From Choristoneura fumiferana (lineage: Eukaryota; Arthropoda; Insecta; Lepidoptera; Tortricidae): a stretch of DNA of 64,000 nucleotides. Positions 63,936 through 64,000 of the stretch are shown piece after piece. Below the pieces are notes generated by a model. It saw nothing but the letters and a program-made list of their open reading frames with translations, was not told where the DNA came from and ran no database searches. The DNA lies in NCBI RefSeq assembly GCF_025370935.1, contig NC_133485.1:16530157-16594156 (forward strand), written 5' to 3'. Both the position numbers and the translations under genes were made by a program. Numbering within the stretch: position 1 is the stretch's first letter; every line of letters starts with the position of its first letter.

Positions 63936-64000
63936 TATAAAATATATACACAAGGCACAAAATTTGGCCCACTCTCCATACAAAATAACCTATTTTTCCA

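Overview
The window is non-coding DNA from an insect, almost certainly a moth or butterfly. It is AT-rich and packed with repeat families familiar from lepidopteran intergenic DNA: 3' ends of RTE-like LINEs coding for '...EAYVQQWTSYG' with an ATGATG tail, tRNA-derived SINEs containing a 'CAATTGACCTAGTCCC' block, Helitron-like elements running from TAATATTATAAATG to a CTAG end, and 'GGTTCCGTAGCC' and 'CCCCGACGCAAAAAG' repeats. I found no complete host gene. Nearly every open frame is short and lies inside, or antisense to, a decayed mobile element. The one stretch that looks as if it were once host coding is a GC-rich 35-codon frame at 39045-39152 (minus strand).

Layout. Positions 1-6845 and 21154-27792 are two copies of one ~6.7-kb block, nearly identical apart from a few structural differences. 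The first copy stops exactly at a 100-N gap (6846-6945), which suggests two contigs representing alternative haplotypes of one locus. Right after the gap, 6946-10260 is a tandem satellite with a ~512-bp higher-order unit made of three related monomers (167, 167 and 180 bp). It ends in a hybrid monomer and a perfect 28-bp-arm inverted repeat. Positions 10.5-21 kb hold MITEs, SINEs and LINE tails, plus a degenerate 15-16-bp tandem array at 20268-20512.

From 27.8 to 42 kb the window carries Helitron-like copies, a TTAA-flanked element (32007-32519), an 862-bp inverted-repeat element with a 4-bp TATG duplication (35499-36360) and several 5'-truncated RTE inserts, two of them with target duplications in this stretch. 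At 42.77-45.34 kb an RTE 3' end has been invaded in series by a foldback MITE, then a tRNA-SINE, then a 1.6-kb Helitron; a second small MITE sits in the same LINE. Many junctions can be read to the base. From 45.3 kb to the end come three hAT-like MITEs with 8-bp duplications, further Helitron and SINE copies, and long AT-rich stretches in which I recognise nothing.

No functional gene system is evident. The value of the window lies in the satellite structure, the datable nesting of insertions, the clean target-site duplications and the probable assembly artefact. Family names come from sequence features and general knowledge of these families; no database search was possible.
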